From Cryobacterium psychrotolerans (GTDB lineage: Bacteria > Actinomycetota > Actinomycetes > Actinomycetales > Microbacteriaceae): a stretch of 64,000 nt of DNA. The position numbers and the translations under genes are program-made. Positions 44,898-54,273 of the stretch are shown piece by piece (within the stretch, counting starts at the first letter, position 1; each line of letters opens with the position of its first letter). The notes beneath the pieces were generated by a model. The model was not told where the DNA came from and made no database searches. It was given only the letters and a program-made list of their open reading frames with translations. The DNA is taken from contig NZ_FNFU01000003.1 of NCBI RefSeq assembly GCF_900101115.1, positions 25,735 through 89,734 of the forward strand. Reading direction: 5' to 3'.

Positions 44898-46976
44898 GTG
44901 AGTTCTGACTATTCCGCCCGCCACCTTTCGGTGCTCGAGGGCCTCGAAGCCGTCCGCAAGCGTCCCGGGATGTACATCGGTTCCACGGATTCGCGCGGGC
45001 TCATGCATTGCCTGTGGGAGATCATCGACAACTCGGTCGACGAGGCCCTCGGCGGCCACGGCAGCACCATCGACATCGTGCTGCACCCGGACGAGAGTGT
45101 CGAAGTTCGCGACACCGCCCGCGGCATCCCGGTGGACATCGAACCCAAGACCGGTCTCTCCGGTGTCGAGGTGGTCTTCACCAAGCTTCACGCCGGCGGC
45201 AAGTTCGGCAGCGGTTCCTACGCGGCATCGGGCGGGCTGCACGGCGTAGGGGCATCCGTCGTGAACGCGCTCTCCGAACGTCTCGACGTCGAGGTCGACC
45301 GGGACGGCAAGACCTGGGCGATGTCCTTCCACCGCGGCGAGCCCGGCACGTTTGCGGACACGGGTGAGAAGAGCCCGGATGCGCCGTTCACGCCGTTCGA
45401 GAAGAAGAGCGAATTGCGCGTGGTCGGCAAGGTCGCCCGGGGCAAGACCGGCACCCGGATTCGCTACTGGGCCGACCGCCAGATCTTCACCAGGGGCGCG
45501 GCCTTCCAGACCGAGGAACTGATGGGGCGCGCGCGGCAGACCGCGTTCCTGGTGCCGGGTCTGTCGATCGAGGTCGACGACCGCCGCGGCGCGGAGCCGG
45601 TTTTCGAATCCTTCACCTTTGACGGCGGCATTTCCGAGTTCGTCGAGCACCTCGCCACCGACACGCCGATCACCGACACGTGGCGGCTGACCGGCAACGG
45701 CACCTTCACCGAGACGGTGCCGGTGCTCACCGACAAGGGCGCCATGGTGCCGACCGAGCTGGTCCGCGACTGCCAGGTCGACATTGCGCTGCGCTGGGGC
45801 ACCGGCTACGACACCGTCGTGAAGAGCTTCGTCAACATCATCGCCACGCCCAAGGGCGGCACGCACCAGGCCGGCTTCGACGCGGCCCTGCTCAAGTTCC
45901 TGCGCGGCCAGGTCGAGCAGAACGCCCGTCGGCTCAAGGCAGGTTCGGACAAGCTCGAGAAGGACGACGTGATGGCCGGCCTCACCGCGGTGCTCACCGT
46001 GCGTCTGCCCGAACCGCAGTTCGAGGGCCAGACCAAGGAGGTGCTTGGAACCCCGGCCGTGCGCGCCATCGTGGCGAGTGTCGTCGCCAAGGCCATGGGC
46101 GAGCGCTTCGCGTCCCCCAAACGCGACGACAAGGCGCAGTCCGCGGTGGTGCTCGACAAGATCGTCGCCGAAATGAAGTCGCGCATCTCGGCCCGGGCGC
46201 ACAAGGAGACGCAGCGTCGCAAGAATGCACTGGAAAGCTCGTCCCTGCCGGCGAAGCTCGTCGACTGCCGCAGCAACGACGTCGCCACCAGCGAGCTGTT
46301 CATCGTCGAGGGTGACTCCGCGCTGGGCACGGCGAAGCTGGCGCGGGACAGCGAACACCAGGCGCTGCTGCCCATCCGAGGCAAGATCCTCAACGTGCAG
46401 AAGGCATCCGTCTCTGACATGCTCTCGAACGCCGAATGCGCCTCGATCATCCAGGTGATCGGAGCGGGCTCCGGCCGCAGCTTCGACCTGTCGGCGGCGC
46501 GGTACGGCAAGGTCATCATCATGAGCGACGCCGACGTCGACGGCGCGCACATCCGCACGCTGTTGCTGACCCTGTTCTTCCGCTACATGCGCCCGATGAT
46601 CGAGGAGGGCCGCGTCTTCGCCGCCGTCCCGCCGCTGCACAGGGTCGTCGTGATGAACCCGGGCACCAAGCCCAACGAGACCCTCTATACCTATTCGGAG
46701 GCCGAGCTGCAGGGCGTGCTCGCCGGCCTCAAACGCGCCGGCAAGCGCTACCAGGATCCGATCCAGCGCTACAAGGGCCTCGGGGAGATGGATGCCGACC
46801 AGCTCGCGACCACGACGATGGAGCGTGCTCACCGCACCCTCCGCAGGGTCCGGGTCGACGACGCCGAAGTGGCCGGCAAGGTGTTCGAGCTCCTGATGGG
46901 CAACGATGTCGCGCCGCGCAAGGAGTTCATCATCGACAGCTCCGACAAGCTCAGCCGCGATCGCATCGACGTCTAA
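44898..46976 (+). CDS. parE: DNA topoisomerase IV subunit B (GyrB/ParE family)
   Basis: 692 residues. ATPase subunit of a type IIA topoisomerase acting on chromosome decatenation with ParC. GHKL ATPase motifs: EIIDNSVDEAL, DTARGIPVDI, GGLHGVGASVVNALS; TOPRIM: VEGDSALGTAK and DADVDGAH; the C-terminal end GLGEMDADQLATTTM. TATTCT (44884-44889) lies 8 nt before GTG 44898 and excludes the upstream TTG. It is convergent with the SDR and parC, so the two subunits are not in one operon. Confidence 0.93.
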   Translation: MSSDYSARHLSVLEGLEAVRKRPGMYIGSTDSRGLMHCLWEIIDNSVDEALGGHGSTIDIVLHPDESVEVRDTARGIPVDIEPKTGLSGVEVVFTKLHAGGKFGSGSYAASGGLHGVGASVVNALSERLDVEVDRDGKTWAMSFHRGEPGTFADTGEKSPDAPFTPFEKKSELRVVGKVARGKTGTRIRYWADRQIFTRGAAFQTEELMGRARQTAFLVPGLSIEVDDRRGAEPVFESFTFDGGISEFVEHLATDTPITDTWRLTGNGTFTETVPVLTDKGAMVPTELVRDCQVDIALRWGTGYDTVVKSFVNIIATPKGGTHQAGFDAALLKFLRGQVEQNARRLKAGSDKLEKDDVMAGLTAVLTVRLPEPQFEGQTKEVLGTPAVRAIVASVVAKAMGERFASPKRDDKAQSAVVLDKIVAEMKSRISARAHKETQRRKNALESSSLPAKLVDCRSNDVATSELFIVEGDSALGTAKLARDSEHQALLPIRGKILNVQKASVSDMLSNAECASIIQVIGAGSGRSFDLSAARYGKVIIMSDADVDGAHIRTLLLTLFFRYMRPMIEEGRVFAAVPPLHRVVVMNPGTKPNETLYTYSEAELQGVLAGLKRAGKRYQDPIQRYKGLGEMDADQLATTTMERAHRTLRRVRVDDAEVAGKVFELLMGNDVAPRKEFIIDSSDKLSRDRIDV

Positions 46977-46978
46977 AT

Positions 46979-47043
46979 CCCGCGAAACCGCAGTTGTGCG
47001 CGCTAAAACGCGTTCATAACCCGCACGACTGCGGTTTCGCGGG
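46979..47043. repeat. Long inverted repeat between parE and the SDR gene
   Basis: Arms of 22 bp (46979-47000 and 47022-47043) pair with only one G-U position; the loop has a small secondary stem. No T tract. It occupies almost the whole 70-bp gap between two convergent genes. Confidence 0.9.
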
Positions 47044-47046
47044 GGG

Positions 47047-47745
47047 TTAGGCGCTGAAGGCGGTGCTGGGCAGGTCCAGTTCACCGTTGACGATGGCGTC
47101 GACGATGCGGCGGGCGACGAGATCGGGCTGGTAGCCGACGGCCAGGCGTGGCGCGGTGCCCGCAATCGGATGCGAGGAGAGGCCGGTCTCGGTATGCCCG
47201 GGCCGTGCGTCCAGAATCCGGATGCCGTCCCGCCGCAGCTCCCGTGCCGCGGCCCGCCCGAACGCCGCGATCGCCGACTTCGACGCGGAGTAGGCCGCGA
47301 GATTGGCCGTGGGGTTCTCGCTCACAACCCCGCTGATCGTGACCACGAAGGGCTCGCGTCCCGCGGCGGCCGATGCCGCGAGTGCACTGTGCGCCGAGCG
47401 AATGAGCCGGATCGGCGCGAAGGCGTTCACGGCGAAGAGCTTCTCCAGGGTGTCGTCACGCAGGGTGGCCGCCGGGCCGAACGCCACGATTCCGGCGGCG
47501 ATGACGATCCCGTCGATCCGACCGTTGACCCTGGTCGCGGCGGCCACGAGCTCGTCGACCTCGGCCGGCTTCGCCAGGTCCGCCGTGATCACGGTGCCCG
47601 GGATCCGCAGCGCCTCGACTGCCGACGCGTAGCGCGCGCTCAGGATCAACCGGGCGCCTGCAGCCGCGAGGAGCCGGGCTATTTCGCTGCCGAGTCCTCC
47701 GGAGGCGCCGAGCACCAGAATTGAAGCACCGGCGAGAGTGGTCAC
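47047..47745 (-). CDS. Short-chain dehydrogenase/reductase
   Basis: 232 residues. SDR features: NAD(P)-binding LVLGASGGLGSEIA, SARY, AAG after the third strand, NAFAPIRL, active Ser in TISGVV and Y-x3-K in YSASKSAI. TATTCT (47757-47752, minus) is 6 nt before GTG 47745, so this start is preferred to the long upstream reading. Substrate unknown. Located between parE and parC, 61 bp from the latter on the same strand. Confidence 0.92.
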   Translation of the reverse strand: MTTLAGASILVLGASGGLGSEIARLLAAAGARLILSARYASAVEALRIPGTVITADLAKPAEVDELVAAATRVNGRIDGIVIAAGIVAFGPAATLRDDTLEKLFAVNAFAPIRLIRSAHSALAASAAAGREPFVVTISGVVSENPTANLAAYSASKSAIAAFGRAAARELRRDGIRILDARPGHTETGLSSHPIAGTAPRLAVGYQPDLVARRIVDAIVNGELDLPSTAFSA

Positions 47746-47806
47746 GCGACCAGAATATCCGAGTGCCCCGCGCCGCGGAAGAGCGTCGCGGTCCTGGGTT
47801 CGGGCG

Positions 47807-50290
47807 TCAGCCGATGCGAGCGCCGACGGCGCCGACGACGGCGTCGAGCATCGTTCCGGACGCGTCCCGCCGCGACCCGGATTCGGGCAGTGTGCGCGGC
47901 GAGCCGTCGGCACCCACGGCGCGGGCGGGAGACGGTCCGACCCAGGCGACGGAGAGCGTGTCTTCGCCCTTGAGGAAACGCTGCGAGCGGACTCCGCCGG
48001 TCCCGCGCCCCTTGGCCGGGTACTCGGCGAACTCGGAGACCTTCGCGCTGCCGGGATCCGTGCCCGGGAGGGTCTGGCTGCTCGTGGCAACCGTGGTGAC
48101 CACGGCCGTGCCCGCGATGTGGGCCGGCACGCTGGTGAAGAAGAGAACGTGGGCTCCGTCGGTGAGCTTGATCCCGGCCATGCCTCCGGCTGTGCGGCCC
48201 TGTGGGCGCACTGCGCCGGCCGGGAAGCGCAGGAGCTGGGAATCGGTGGCGACGAAGACGAGCTCGTCATCGTCGGCCCCCTGCACCGCGCCGACCACTT
48301 CGTCATTGGGCTTGAGGGCGATGATCTCGAAATCGGGCTTGTTCGCCCAGTCGCCGGGCGTGACCCGCTTGACGATGCCCTGGCGGGTGCCGAGGGCGAT
48401 GGCCCTCGGTGAGTCCAGCGACACGATCGCGAGCACCTTCTCGTCCTTGTTCGGCAGTGCCAGGTAGTCGCCGACCTTCACGCCGGCCGCGAGCTGGATC
48501 GAGGTGGGCGGCATGACCGGGAGGTCGACGGGGGAGAAGCGGATGAGCCGGCCCCGGCTCGTGACGGCGCCGATTTCGGCACGGCTCGTGGTGTCCAGGG
48601 TCGACCGAACGGCGTCGTGCTTGCTCCGGCGCTGCGCCGGGGTGACGCGCTCGGGCATGTCGTCGCTGACCGGGAGCAGGTCGACGCGGGCGATCCTGCC
48701 GGTGGCGCTCAGGTACACGCGCGTCGGCGTGTCCGTGACCTCGAGTACGGCGGCGTTGCGCCGGGCCGCGGCGGCGCTGACGCCGGCGATGCTCGGCTTC
48801 GCCTCGGTCAGCAGGGTGCGGCGCGGCGTGCCGAATCGTTCGGCCACCTGGGCGAGTTCGTCGGAGACCAGCGTGCGGATCGCCTGCTTGCTGCCGAGCA
48901 GTTTCTCGAGTTTGGCGATCTCGGCGAGCAGCTGGTCGCGCTCGGCCTCCAGCTCGATCCGGGAAAAGCGGGTGAGTCGGCGCAGCCGCAGCTCGAGGAT
49001 GTACTCGGCCTGGATCTGGCTGAGGTCGAAAACATCGATCAGCCGGGCACGGGCCTGCTCGCTGTCGTCGCTGGCCCGGATGACCTGGATCACCTCGTCG
49101 ATGTCGACGATGGCGACCAGCAGCCCCTCGACCAGGTGCAGGCGTTCCTTGCGCCGGGCCAGGCGGTAGGCCGAGCGTCGGGTGACCACCTCGATCCGGT
49201 GGCCGACGTAGACGAGCAGGAGCTGGCGCAGTCCGAGCGTCTGCGGTCCGCCGTCGACAAGGGCGACGGCGTTGATGTTGAAGGAGTCCTCGAGCGGGGT
49301 CACCCGGTACAACTGCTCCAGCACGGCCTCCGGGCTGAACCCGGTCTTGATGCCGATGACCAGGCGAAGACCCTTGGTGCGGTCGGTGAGGTCGGTGACG
49401 TCCGAGATGCCGCTAAGCTTCTTGGAGTTGACGCCGTCCTTGATCTTCTCGATGACCTTCTCGGGGCCGACGAGGTAGGGGAGTTCCGTGACCACGAGCC
49501 CCGCCTTGCGGGCGGTGATCGCCTCCACCGATACGCGGGCCCGGGTCTTGAAGCTGCCGCGCCCGGTGGCATAGGCGTCCTTGATGCCCGCCAGCCCGAC
49601 GATCGTTCCGCCCGTCGGCAGGTCGGGGCCCGGAATGAACTCCATCAGGTCGTCGAGGGTCGCGTCCGGGTGGGCCAGGAGGTGCCTGGCCGCGCCGACC
49701 ACCTCGATCAGGTTGTGCGGGGCCATGTTCGTGGCCATGCCGACGGCGATGCCGCTGGCGCCGTTCACGAGCAGGTTCGGGTACGCGGCGGGCAACACGT
49801 CCGGCTGGGTGAGCTGGTTGTCGTAGTTGGGAACGAAGTCGACGACGTCCTCGTCCAGGTTCTCGGTCATCGCGAGGGCCGCGGCCGCCAGCCGGGCCTC
49901 GGTGTACCGGGGGGCGGCGGGGCCGTCATCGAGCGAGCCGAAGTTACCATGCCCGTCGATGAGGGGCACGCGCAGCGTGAACGCCTGGGCCATGCGCACG
50001 AGAGCGTCGTAGATGGCCGTGTCGCCATGCGGGTGCAGCTTGCCCATGACCTCGCCCACCACGCGGGCCGATTTCACGTGACCGCGGTCCGGACGCAGGC
50101 CCATTTCGTTCATTTGGTACAGGATGCGCCGCTGGACCGGCTTGAGCCCGTCCCTGGCGTCGGGGAGGGCCCGGGAGTAGATCACGGAGTACGCGTACTC
50201 GAGGAACGACCCCTGCATCTCGACCGACACGTCGACGTCTTCAATGCGTTCGGTTCCTGCGGCGGGCTGGGTACTGTCTGAGCGGCTCAT
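47807..50290 (-). CDS. parC: DNA topoisomerase IV subunit A (GyrA/ParC family)
   Basis: 827 residues. DNA-cleaving subunit. Winged-helix region with [27 protein letters not shown]; catalytic Tyr in [11 protein letters not shown]; the GyrA-type beta-propeller repeats follow at the C-terminus ([20 protein letters not shown]). The start ATG 50290-50288 gives MSRSDST; CAGAAT is 6 nt upstream on the minus strand. It does not carry a clear GyrA box (QRRGGKG), so ParC is preferred over GyrA. Confidence 0.93.
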   Translation of the reverse strand: MSRSDSTQPAAGTERIEDVDVSVEMQGSFLEYAYSVIYSRALPDARDGLKPVQRRILYQMNEMGLRPDRGHVKSARVVGEVMGKLHPHGDTAIYDALVRMAQAFTLRVPLIDGHGNFGSLDDGPAAPRYTEARLAAAALAMTENLDEDVVDFVPNYDNQLTQPDVLPAAYPNLLVNGASGIAVGMATNMAPHNLIEVVGAARHLLAHPDATLDDLMEFIPGPDLPTGGTIVGLAGIKDAYATGRGSFKTRARVSVEAITARKAGLVVTELPYLVGPEKVIEKIKDGVNSKKLSGISDVTDLTDRTKGLRLVIGIKTGFSPEAVLEQLYRVTPLEDSFNINAVALVDGGPQTLGLRQLLLVYVGHRIEVVTRRSAYRLARRKERLHLVEGLLVAIVDIDEVIQVIRASDDSEQARARLIDVFDLSQIQAEYILELRLRRLTRFSRIELEAERDQLLAEIAKLEKLLGSKQAIRTLVSDELAQVAERFGTPRRTLLTEAKPSIAGVSAAAARRNAAVLEVTDTPTRVYLSATGRIARVDLLPVSDDMPERVTPAQRRSKHDAVRSTLDTTSRAEIGAVTSRGRLIRFSPVDLPVMPPTSIQLAAGVKVGDYLALPNKDEKVLAIVSLDSPRAIALGTRQGIVKRVTPGDWANKPDFEIIALKPNDEVVGAVQGADDDELVFVATDSQLLRFPAGAVRPQGRTAGGMAGIKLTDGAHVLFFTSVPAHIAGTAVVTTVATSSQTLPGTDPGSAKVSEFAEYPAKGRGTGGVRSQRFLKGEDTLSVAWVGPSPARAVGADGSPRTLPESGSRRDASGTMLDAVVGAVGARIG

Positions 50291-50381
50291 TCGTGAATTC
50301 TGTGTGGGGTGCGTCGTGGGCGACGGACGTGTGCGTGGCTCTGGAGCGTCCGGGCCGGGTCCGTATGTCAGACTTGGCCCG

Positions 50382-51527
50382 ATGCCCCCCATGCTACCGG
50401 CCCGCCAATTCAGCGTCCTGCGCCTTGCCGACGTTCTGGCAAGTTCCCTCGCCGCGATCCTCGGCCAATCGAACTCCCTGGCTCTTCCCCCGGCGTCCAG
50501 GTCGGTCGTCGTGCTCGCCGACGGGCTCGGGGTGAGCTCCCTCCGCGCCCGGGCCGGCCACGCGCGCTTCCTGTCCTCGCTTCTCACGAAGGCGAGCGTC
50601 ATCGACGGGGTGTTCCCCGCGACGACGGCAGCGGGAATCGCGACCCTGACCACCGGTGCTGCGCCGGGGCAGCACGGCCTCGTCGGCTACCGGGTGCTTG
50701 ACGCCGCACGCGACCGGGTCGTGAACCAGCTCACCGGCTGGGATGACGACATGCGGCCCGCCACCTGGCAGCGGGCGAGAACAGTCTTCGAGCGGGCCGG
50801 CGACGAGGGGGTCCCCAGCTTTGCCATCGGGCCCAGGAAGTTCACCGGATCCGGGTTCACCCAGGCTGTCCTGCGCGGCGCCACCTACGTTCCCGCCGAG
50901 AAGATCGCCGACCGCTTCGCCGCGGCCCGACGCATCCTCGACGTCGAACCACGCGCCCTGGTCTACCTCTACGTCGCCGAACTCGACATGGCGGCCCACG
51001 CCCACGGATGGGAGTCCGGCCGGTGGCTCGCCGAACTGGAGATCCTCGACGGCGAACTCGCTCGTTTCGCCGCCGGCCTGCGCTCCGACGAGGGCCTGCT
51101 CGTCACCGCGGACCACGGCGTGATCGACGTGCCCCCGACGAAGCACGTCCTCTTCGACACCGTGCCGGAGCTCGTCGCCGGAGTGCGCCACATCGGCGGC
51201 GACCCGCGCTGCCTGCACCTGTACCTGGAGCCCGGCCAGTCCGAGGTGACCGCGGAATCACTCGCCGAGGCCTGGCGCGGCGTCGAAGGCGATCGGGCCT
51301 GGGTGTTCACCCGCGACGAAGCCGTGGCGGCCGGGCTGTTCGGTGCCGTCGATCCCGAGGTTCTCCCTCGGATCGGGGACGTGATGGTTGCCGCCCGCCG
51401 GCTGGTGGCCTACTACGACTCGAGAGAGCCCAACCAGGCGGCACGGTCGATGATCGGGCAGCACGGCTCGCTCACCGACGAGGAGCTGCGCGTGCCCCTG
51501 GTCAGGGCAGGCGCCTTCGGCCGTTAG
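50382..51527 (+). CDS. Alkaline phosphatase superfamily phosphodiesterase
   Basis: 381 residues, soluble. Nucleotide pyrophosphatase/phosphodiesterase-type metal site: LADGLG (Asp), nucleophile Thr in [19 protein letters not shown] (Asp, His), TADHGVID (Asp, His), and a late [11 protein letters not shown]is. CAGACT lies 7 nt before ATG 50382. No signal peptide is visible, so it is probably cytoplasmic. The substrate is unknown. Its stop overlaps the DUF3043 stop on the other strand. Confidence 0.9.
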   Translation: MPPMLPARQFSVLRLADVLASSLAAILGQSNSLALPPASRSVVVLADGLGVSSLRARAGHARFLSSLLTKASVIDGVFPATTAAGIATLTTGAAPGQHGLVGYRVLDAARDRVVNQLTGWDDDMRPATWQRARTVFERAGDEGVPSFAIGPRKFTGSGFTQAVLRGATYVPAEKIADRFAAARRILDVEPRALVYLYVAELDMAAHAHGWESGRWLAELEILDGELARFAAGLRSDEGLLVTADHGVIDVPPTKHVLFDTVPELVAGVRHIGGDPRCLHLYLEPGQSEVTAESLAEAWRGVEGDRAWVFTRDEAVAAGLFGAVDPEVLPRIGDVMVAARRLVAYYDSREPNQAARSMIGQHGSLTDEELRVPLVRAGAFGR

Positions 51528-52123
51528 GACGGGTACTGGCCGCGCTTCACCTGCGGCTTGGGCAGGCGCATGGGACGCAGCTGCAGGGCGCGCATGGCCG
51601 CGTACCAGCGCACGCGTTCCACCCTGCCCGTGCCGAATTTGGCTTCCATCTTGCGGGTGAGGAGGAATCCGAGCACCACGGCGTCGACGACGGCCACGAG
51701 GAAGAACGCCCAGAGTGCGAGGATCCCGTAGGTCTGCACGGCCGGGTCGGGGAAGAAGGTCAGCAGGATCACGAGGAACATGACCGGAATCATGAACTCC
51801 CCGACGTTGAACCGGGCGTCGACGTAGTCGCGCGCAAAGCGCTTCTGAGGTCCGCGTTCGCGCAGGGGCAGGTACTTCTCCTCGCCCGCCGCCATGCCGA
51901 GCCGTGCACGGTCACGTGCCTGCATGGATTTCGCGCGGGCCTGCTTGGCGGCCAGCTTGCGGTCGTCGGGAACCAGGGGGCGCTTGTTGGCCGCTTCCTG
52001 CTCCCGGCGGCGCGGCGTGGCCTGGCCCTTGCCGGCGGGGGTGCCGCCAGTGAGACGGGCCGTCGTCTGCTCGAGACTTTCGGTCGACGAGTTGGAGTCC
52101 GGGTTTACAGGTTGGTTAGCCAC
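51524..52123 (-). CDS. DUF3043 membrane protein
   Basis: About 199 residues. Two transmembrane helices (FMIPVMFLVILLTFF, then LALWAFFLVAVVDAVVLGFLL). The N-terminal 90 residues are charged and rich in Lys/Arg/Gln, and the C-terminus is basic. This is DUF3043, actinobacterial, function unknown. Start GTG 52123 has AAGGA 6 nt before it; ATG 52138 is an alternative. The -10 TAATCT (52156-52151, minus) interlocks with that of the divergent peptidase gene. Confidence 0.85.
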   Translation of the reverse strand: MANQPVNPDSNSSTESLEQTTARLTGGTPAGKGQATPRRREQEAANKRPLVPDDRKLAAKQARAKSMQARDRARLGMAAGEEKYLPLRERGPQKRFARDYVDARFNVGEFMIPVMFLVILLTFFPDPAVQTYGILALWAFFLVAVVDAVVLGFLLTRKMEAKFGTGRVERVRWYAAMRALQLRPMRLPKPQVKRGQYPS

Positions 52124-52147
52124 ATCAGTTCCTTGCATTGGTTGGCT

Positions 52148-52156
52148 TAAGATTAC
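52148..52156. promoter_or_regulatory. Interlocked divergent -10 boxes of the DUF3043 and M20 peptidase genes
   Basis: TAAGAT on plus (52148-52153) and TAATCT on minus (52156-52151) share three bases. The first is 7 nt before ATG 52161. Confidence 0.5.
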
Positions 52157-52160
52157 CTGC

Positions 52161-53576
52161 ATGACGGATACCTCGGAAACTGACACAACGACCACCAGCG
52201 ACGCGGACCTTCGGGCGGCCGTGGAACGGGGGATACCGGCGACGATCGCGGAGTTGTGCGCCCTGGTGAAGATCCCCTCTGTGGCCTGGGCCGCGTTCGA
52301 TCCCAGCCACGTGCAGGCCAGCGCGGAGGCCGTCGCCGCCCTCGCCCGGGGCCTCGACGTTTTCGAGTCGGTGGAGATCAAGCAGGCGGGGATTCCCGGC
52401 AGTTCCGACCTCGGCCAGCCGGCCGTGCTGGCCACGCGACGGGCCCGCAACGGACGCCCCACCGTGTTGCTGTACGCGCACCACGACGTTCAGCCCCCCG
52501 GCAAGGACGAGGAGTGGGAATCCAGCCCCTTCGAGGCGACCGTTCGCGGCGACCGACTGTACGGACGGGGCGCGGCCGACGACAAGGCGGGCGTGATGGC
52601 GCACATCGCGTCCATTCGCGCGCTCGTCGAGGCGGAGGGCCCCGACTTCGACCTCGGGCTGGCCCTGTTCATCGAGGGGGAAGAGGAGTTCGGGAGCCGC
52701 TCCTTCGCGACCTTCCTCGAGGAGAACCGGGAGGCGCTGCGCGCCGACGCGATCGTGGTCGCCGATTCCAACAACTGGGACATCGACACTCCGGCGCTCA
52801 CCATCGGCCTGCGCGGCAACGTGACCTTCCGACTGACCGTTCGCACCCTCGACCATGCTTCCCACTCCGGCATGTTCGGGGGAGCGGTGCCGGATGCCAT
52901 GCTGGCCACGATCGCCCTGCTGGCCACCCTGCACGACGCCGACGGCTCGGTCGCCGTAACCGGCCTCACCAGCCACGAACAGGCGACCCCCGACTACTCC
53001 GAGCAGCAGCTGCGCCTCGAGACCGGCCTGATCGACGGGGTCGCGACGATCGGCCGCGGCACGATCCTCAGCCGGATTTGGTCGCAGCCCTCGATCACCG
53101 TCACCGGGATCGACGCGCCCTCCGTCGCGAACGCCTCCAACACGCTTTCGCCCTCGATCTCCGTGCGGGTCAGCACCCGCATCGCCCCGGGGCAGGTCGC
53201 GGCAGACGCCTACGTCGCGCTGGAGAAGCACCTGGTCGAGCATGCTCCGTTCGGCGCGAAGGTCGAAATCGACGACGTCGACATGGGGGAGCCGTTCCTC
53301 GTCGACACCAGCGGCTGGGCCGTCGCGGAGGCCAGGCAGGCCATGGCCGACGCGTGGGGGACGGAGCCGGTCGACATCGGCGTCGGGGGGTCGATCCCCT
53401 TCATCGCCGATCTCGTGCGCGTGTTCCCGGAGGCCCAAATCCTCGTCACCGGGGTGGAAGACCCGGACTCTCGTGCGCACAGCCCGAATGAATCGCTGCA
53501 CCTGGGCGTTTTCAAGCGGGCGGTGCTCAGCGAAGCGCTCCTGCTGGGTCGGCTCAACCAGCGCACAGGGCACTGA
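52161..53576 (+). CDS. M20-family dipeptidase
   Basis: 471 residues. Two-zinc peptidase: LLYAHHDVQPPG (His, Asp), GRGAADDKAGV (Asp), FIEGEEEFGS (Glu-Glu) and HSPNE at the end (His). A lid domain is inserted (TLDHASHSG). It cleaves dipeptides or N-acyl amino acids in the cytoplasm. ATG 52161 follows TAAGAT by 7 nt without a ribosome site. No signal peptide. Confidence 0.94.
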   Translation: MTDTSETDTTTTSDADLRAAVERGIPATIAELCALVKIPSVAWAAFDPSHVQASAEAVAALARGLDVFESVEIKQAGIPGSSDLGQPAVLATRRARNGRPTVLLYAHHDVQPPGKDEEWESSPFEATVRGDRLYGRGAADDKAGVMAHIASIRALVEAEGPDFDLGLALFIEGEEEFGSRSFATFLEENREALRADAIVVADSNNWDIDTPALTIGLRGNVTFRLTVRTLDHASHSGMFGGAVPDAMLATIALLATLHDADGSVAVTGLTSHEQATPDYSEQQLRLETGLIDGVATIGRGTILSRIWSQPSITVTGIDAPSVANASNTLSPSISVRVSTRIAPGQVAADAYVALEKHLVEHAPFGAKVEIDDVDMGEPFLVDTSGWAVAEARQAMADAWGTEPVDIGVGGSIPFIADLVRVFPEAQILVTGVEDPDSRAHSPNESLHLGVFKRAVLSEALLLGRLNQRTGH

Positions 53577-53591
53577 GCATCCCGTCCATCT

Positions 53592-53663
53592 GCCCAGGCG
53601 GGAATGTCCACGGCCTCTTCCCGGTTGTCTCGGATAGAATCCGTCTCAATTCCCGCCCAGGCG
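53592..53663 (+). promoter_or_regulatory. erpA promoter with flanking repeats
   Basis: TAGAAT (53635-53640) 40 nt before ATG 53680. Flanking it, GCCCAGGCG occurs twice in the same orientation (53592-53600, 53655-53663) and GGCGGGAAT/ATTCCCGCC are inverted (53597-53605, 53649-53657). A regulatory role is inferred from symmetry only. Confidence 0.35.
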
Positions 53664-53679
53664 AACACCGAGGAGCATC

Positions 53680-54036
53680 ATGACCGACACCATCGCCACC
53701 AGCACCGAGGCCCATGGCGTTGGCCTCACCGACGTCGCCGCCCAGAAGGTACGCAGCCTGCTCGCCCAGGAAGGCCGGGAGGATCTGCGCCTGCGGGTCG
53801 CCGTCCAGCCCGGCGGCTGCTCTGGCCTGATCTACCAGTTGTACTTCGACGAGCGGATGCTCGACGGCGACGCCGTCCGGGACTTCGACGGCGTCGAGGT
53901 CATCGTGGACAAGATGAGCGTCCCGTACCTGGTCGGAGCGTCGATCGACTTCGAGGACACGATCCAGAAGCAGGGTTTCACCATCGACAACCCCAACGCC
54001 GGCGGCAGCTGCGCCTGTGGAGATTCCTTCAGCTAG
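53680..54036 (+). CDS. erpA: A-type iron-sulfur cluster carrier (ErpA/IscA/HesB)
   Basis: 118 residues. Three cysteines that hold the cluster: Cys47 in PGGCSGL and Cys111 and Cys113 in GSCACGDSF. It delivers Fe-S clusters to apoproteins; nearby customers include QcrA and LipA. ATG 53680 has CGAGGAG 7 nt before it. Confidence 0.94.
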   Translation: MTDTIATSTEAHGVGLTDVAAQKVRSLLAQEGREDLRLRVAVQPGGCSGLIYQLYFDERMLDGDAVRDFDGVEVIVDKMSVPYLVGASIDFEDTIQKQGFTIDNPNAGGSCACGDSFS

Positions 54037-54058
54037 GTCGCTCTGTGCATGCTTTGCT

Positions 54059-54086
54059 GGGAGATCATCCGTCTGGATGGTCTCCC
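54059..54086. terminator. Hairpin after erpA
   Basis: A 12-bp stem with one G-U (54059-54070 with 54075-54086), loop GTCT, 23 nt after the erpA stop; no T tract. The rest of the gap up to 54210 shows nothing else recognisable. Confidence 0.5.
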
Positions 54087-54210
54087 CGCGGCGTTGACGG
54101 GCACCTCGGTGTGTCTTCCCGAGGCATCGATGGGAGCCTTATTGTCCTCGGTATGGGCTTTTTTGGCCGACGAGGCCGCGTTCGTGCACTCTGGTCGGCG
54201 TGTCTCGGAG

Positions 54211-54216
54211 TAGGCT
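54211..54216 (+). promoter_or_regulatory. -10 box TAGGCT of ctaCDF
   Basis: TAGGCT 58 nt before the ctaC GTG start; the leader carries a hairpin GCACTT-CCTGAG-AAGTGC (54231-54248) and an AAAGG ribosome site. Confidence 0.5.
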
Positions 54217-54273
54217 AGGAATCGGTCAAAGCACTTCCTGAGAAGTGCCCTCGAGTCTCCCGAAAGGTGCCCG

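Noticed and set aside
44829..47165. A 778-codon minus-strand open frame over parE
   Set aside because: Shadow of parE; no domain recognisable.
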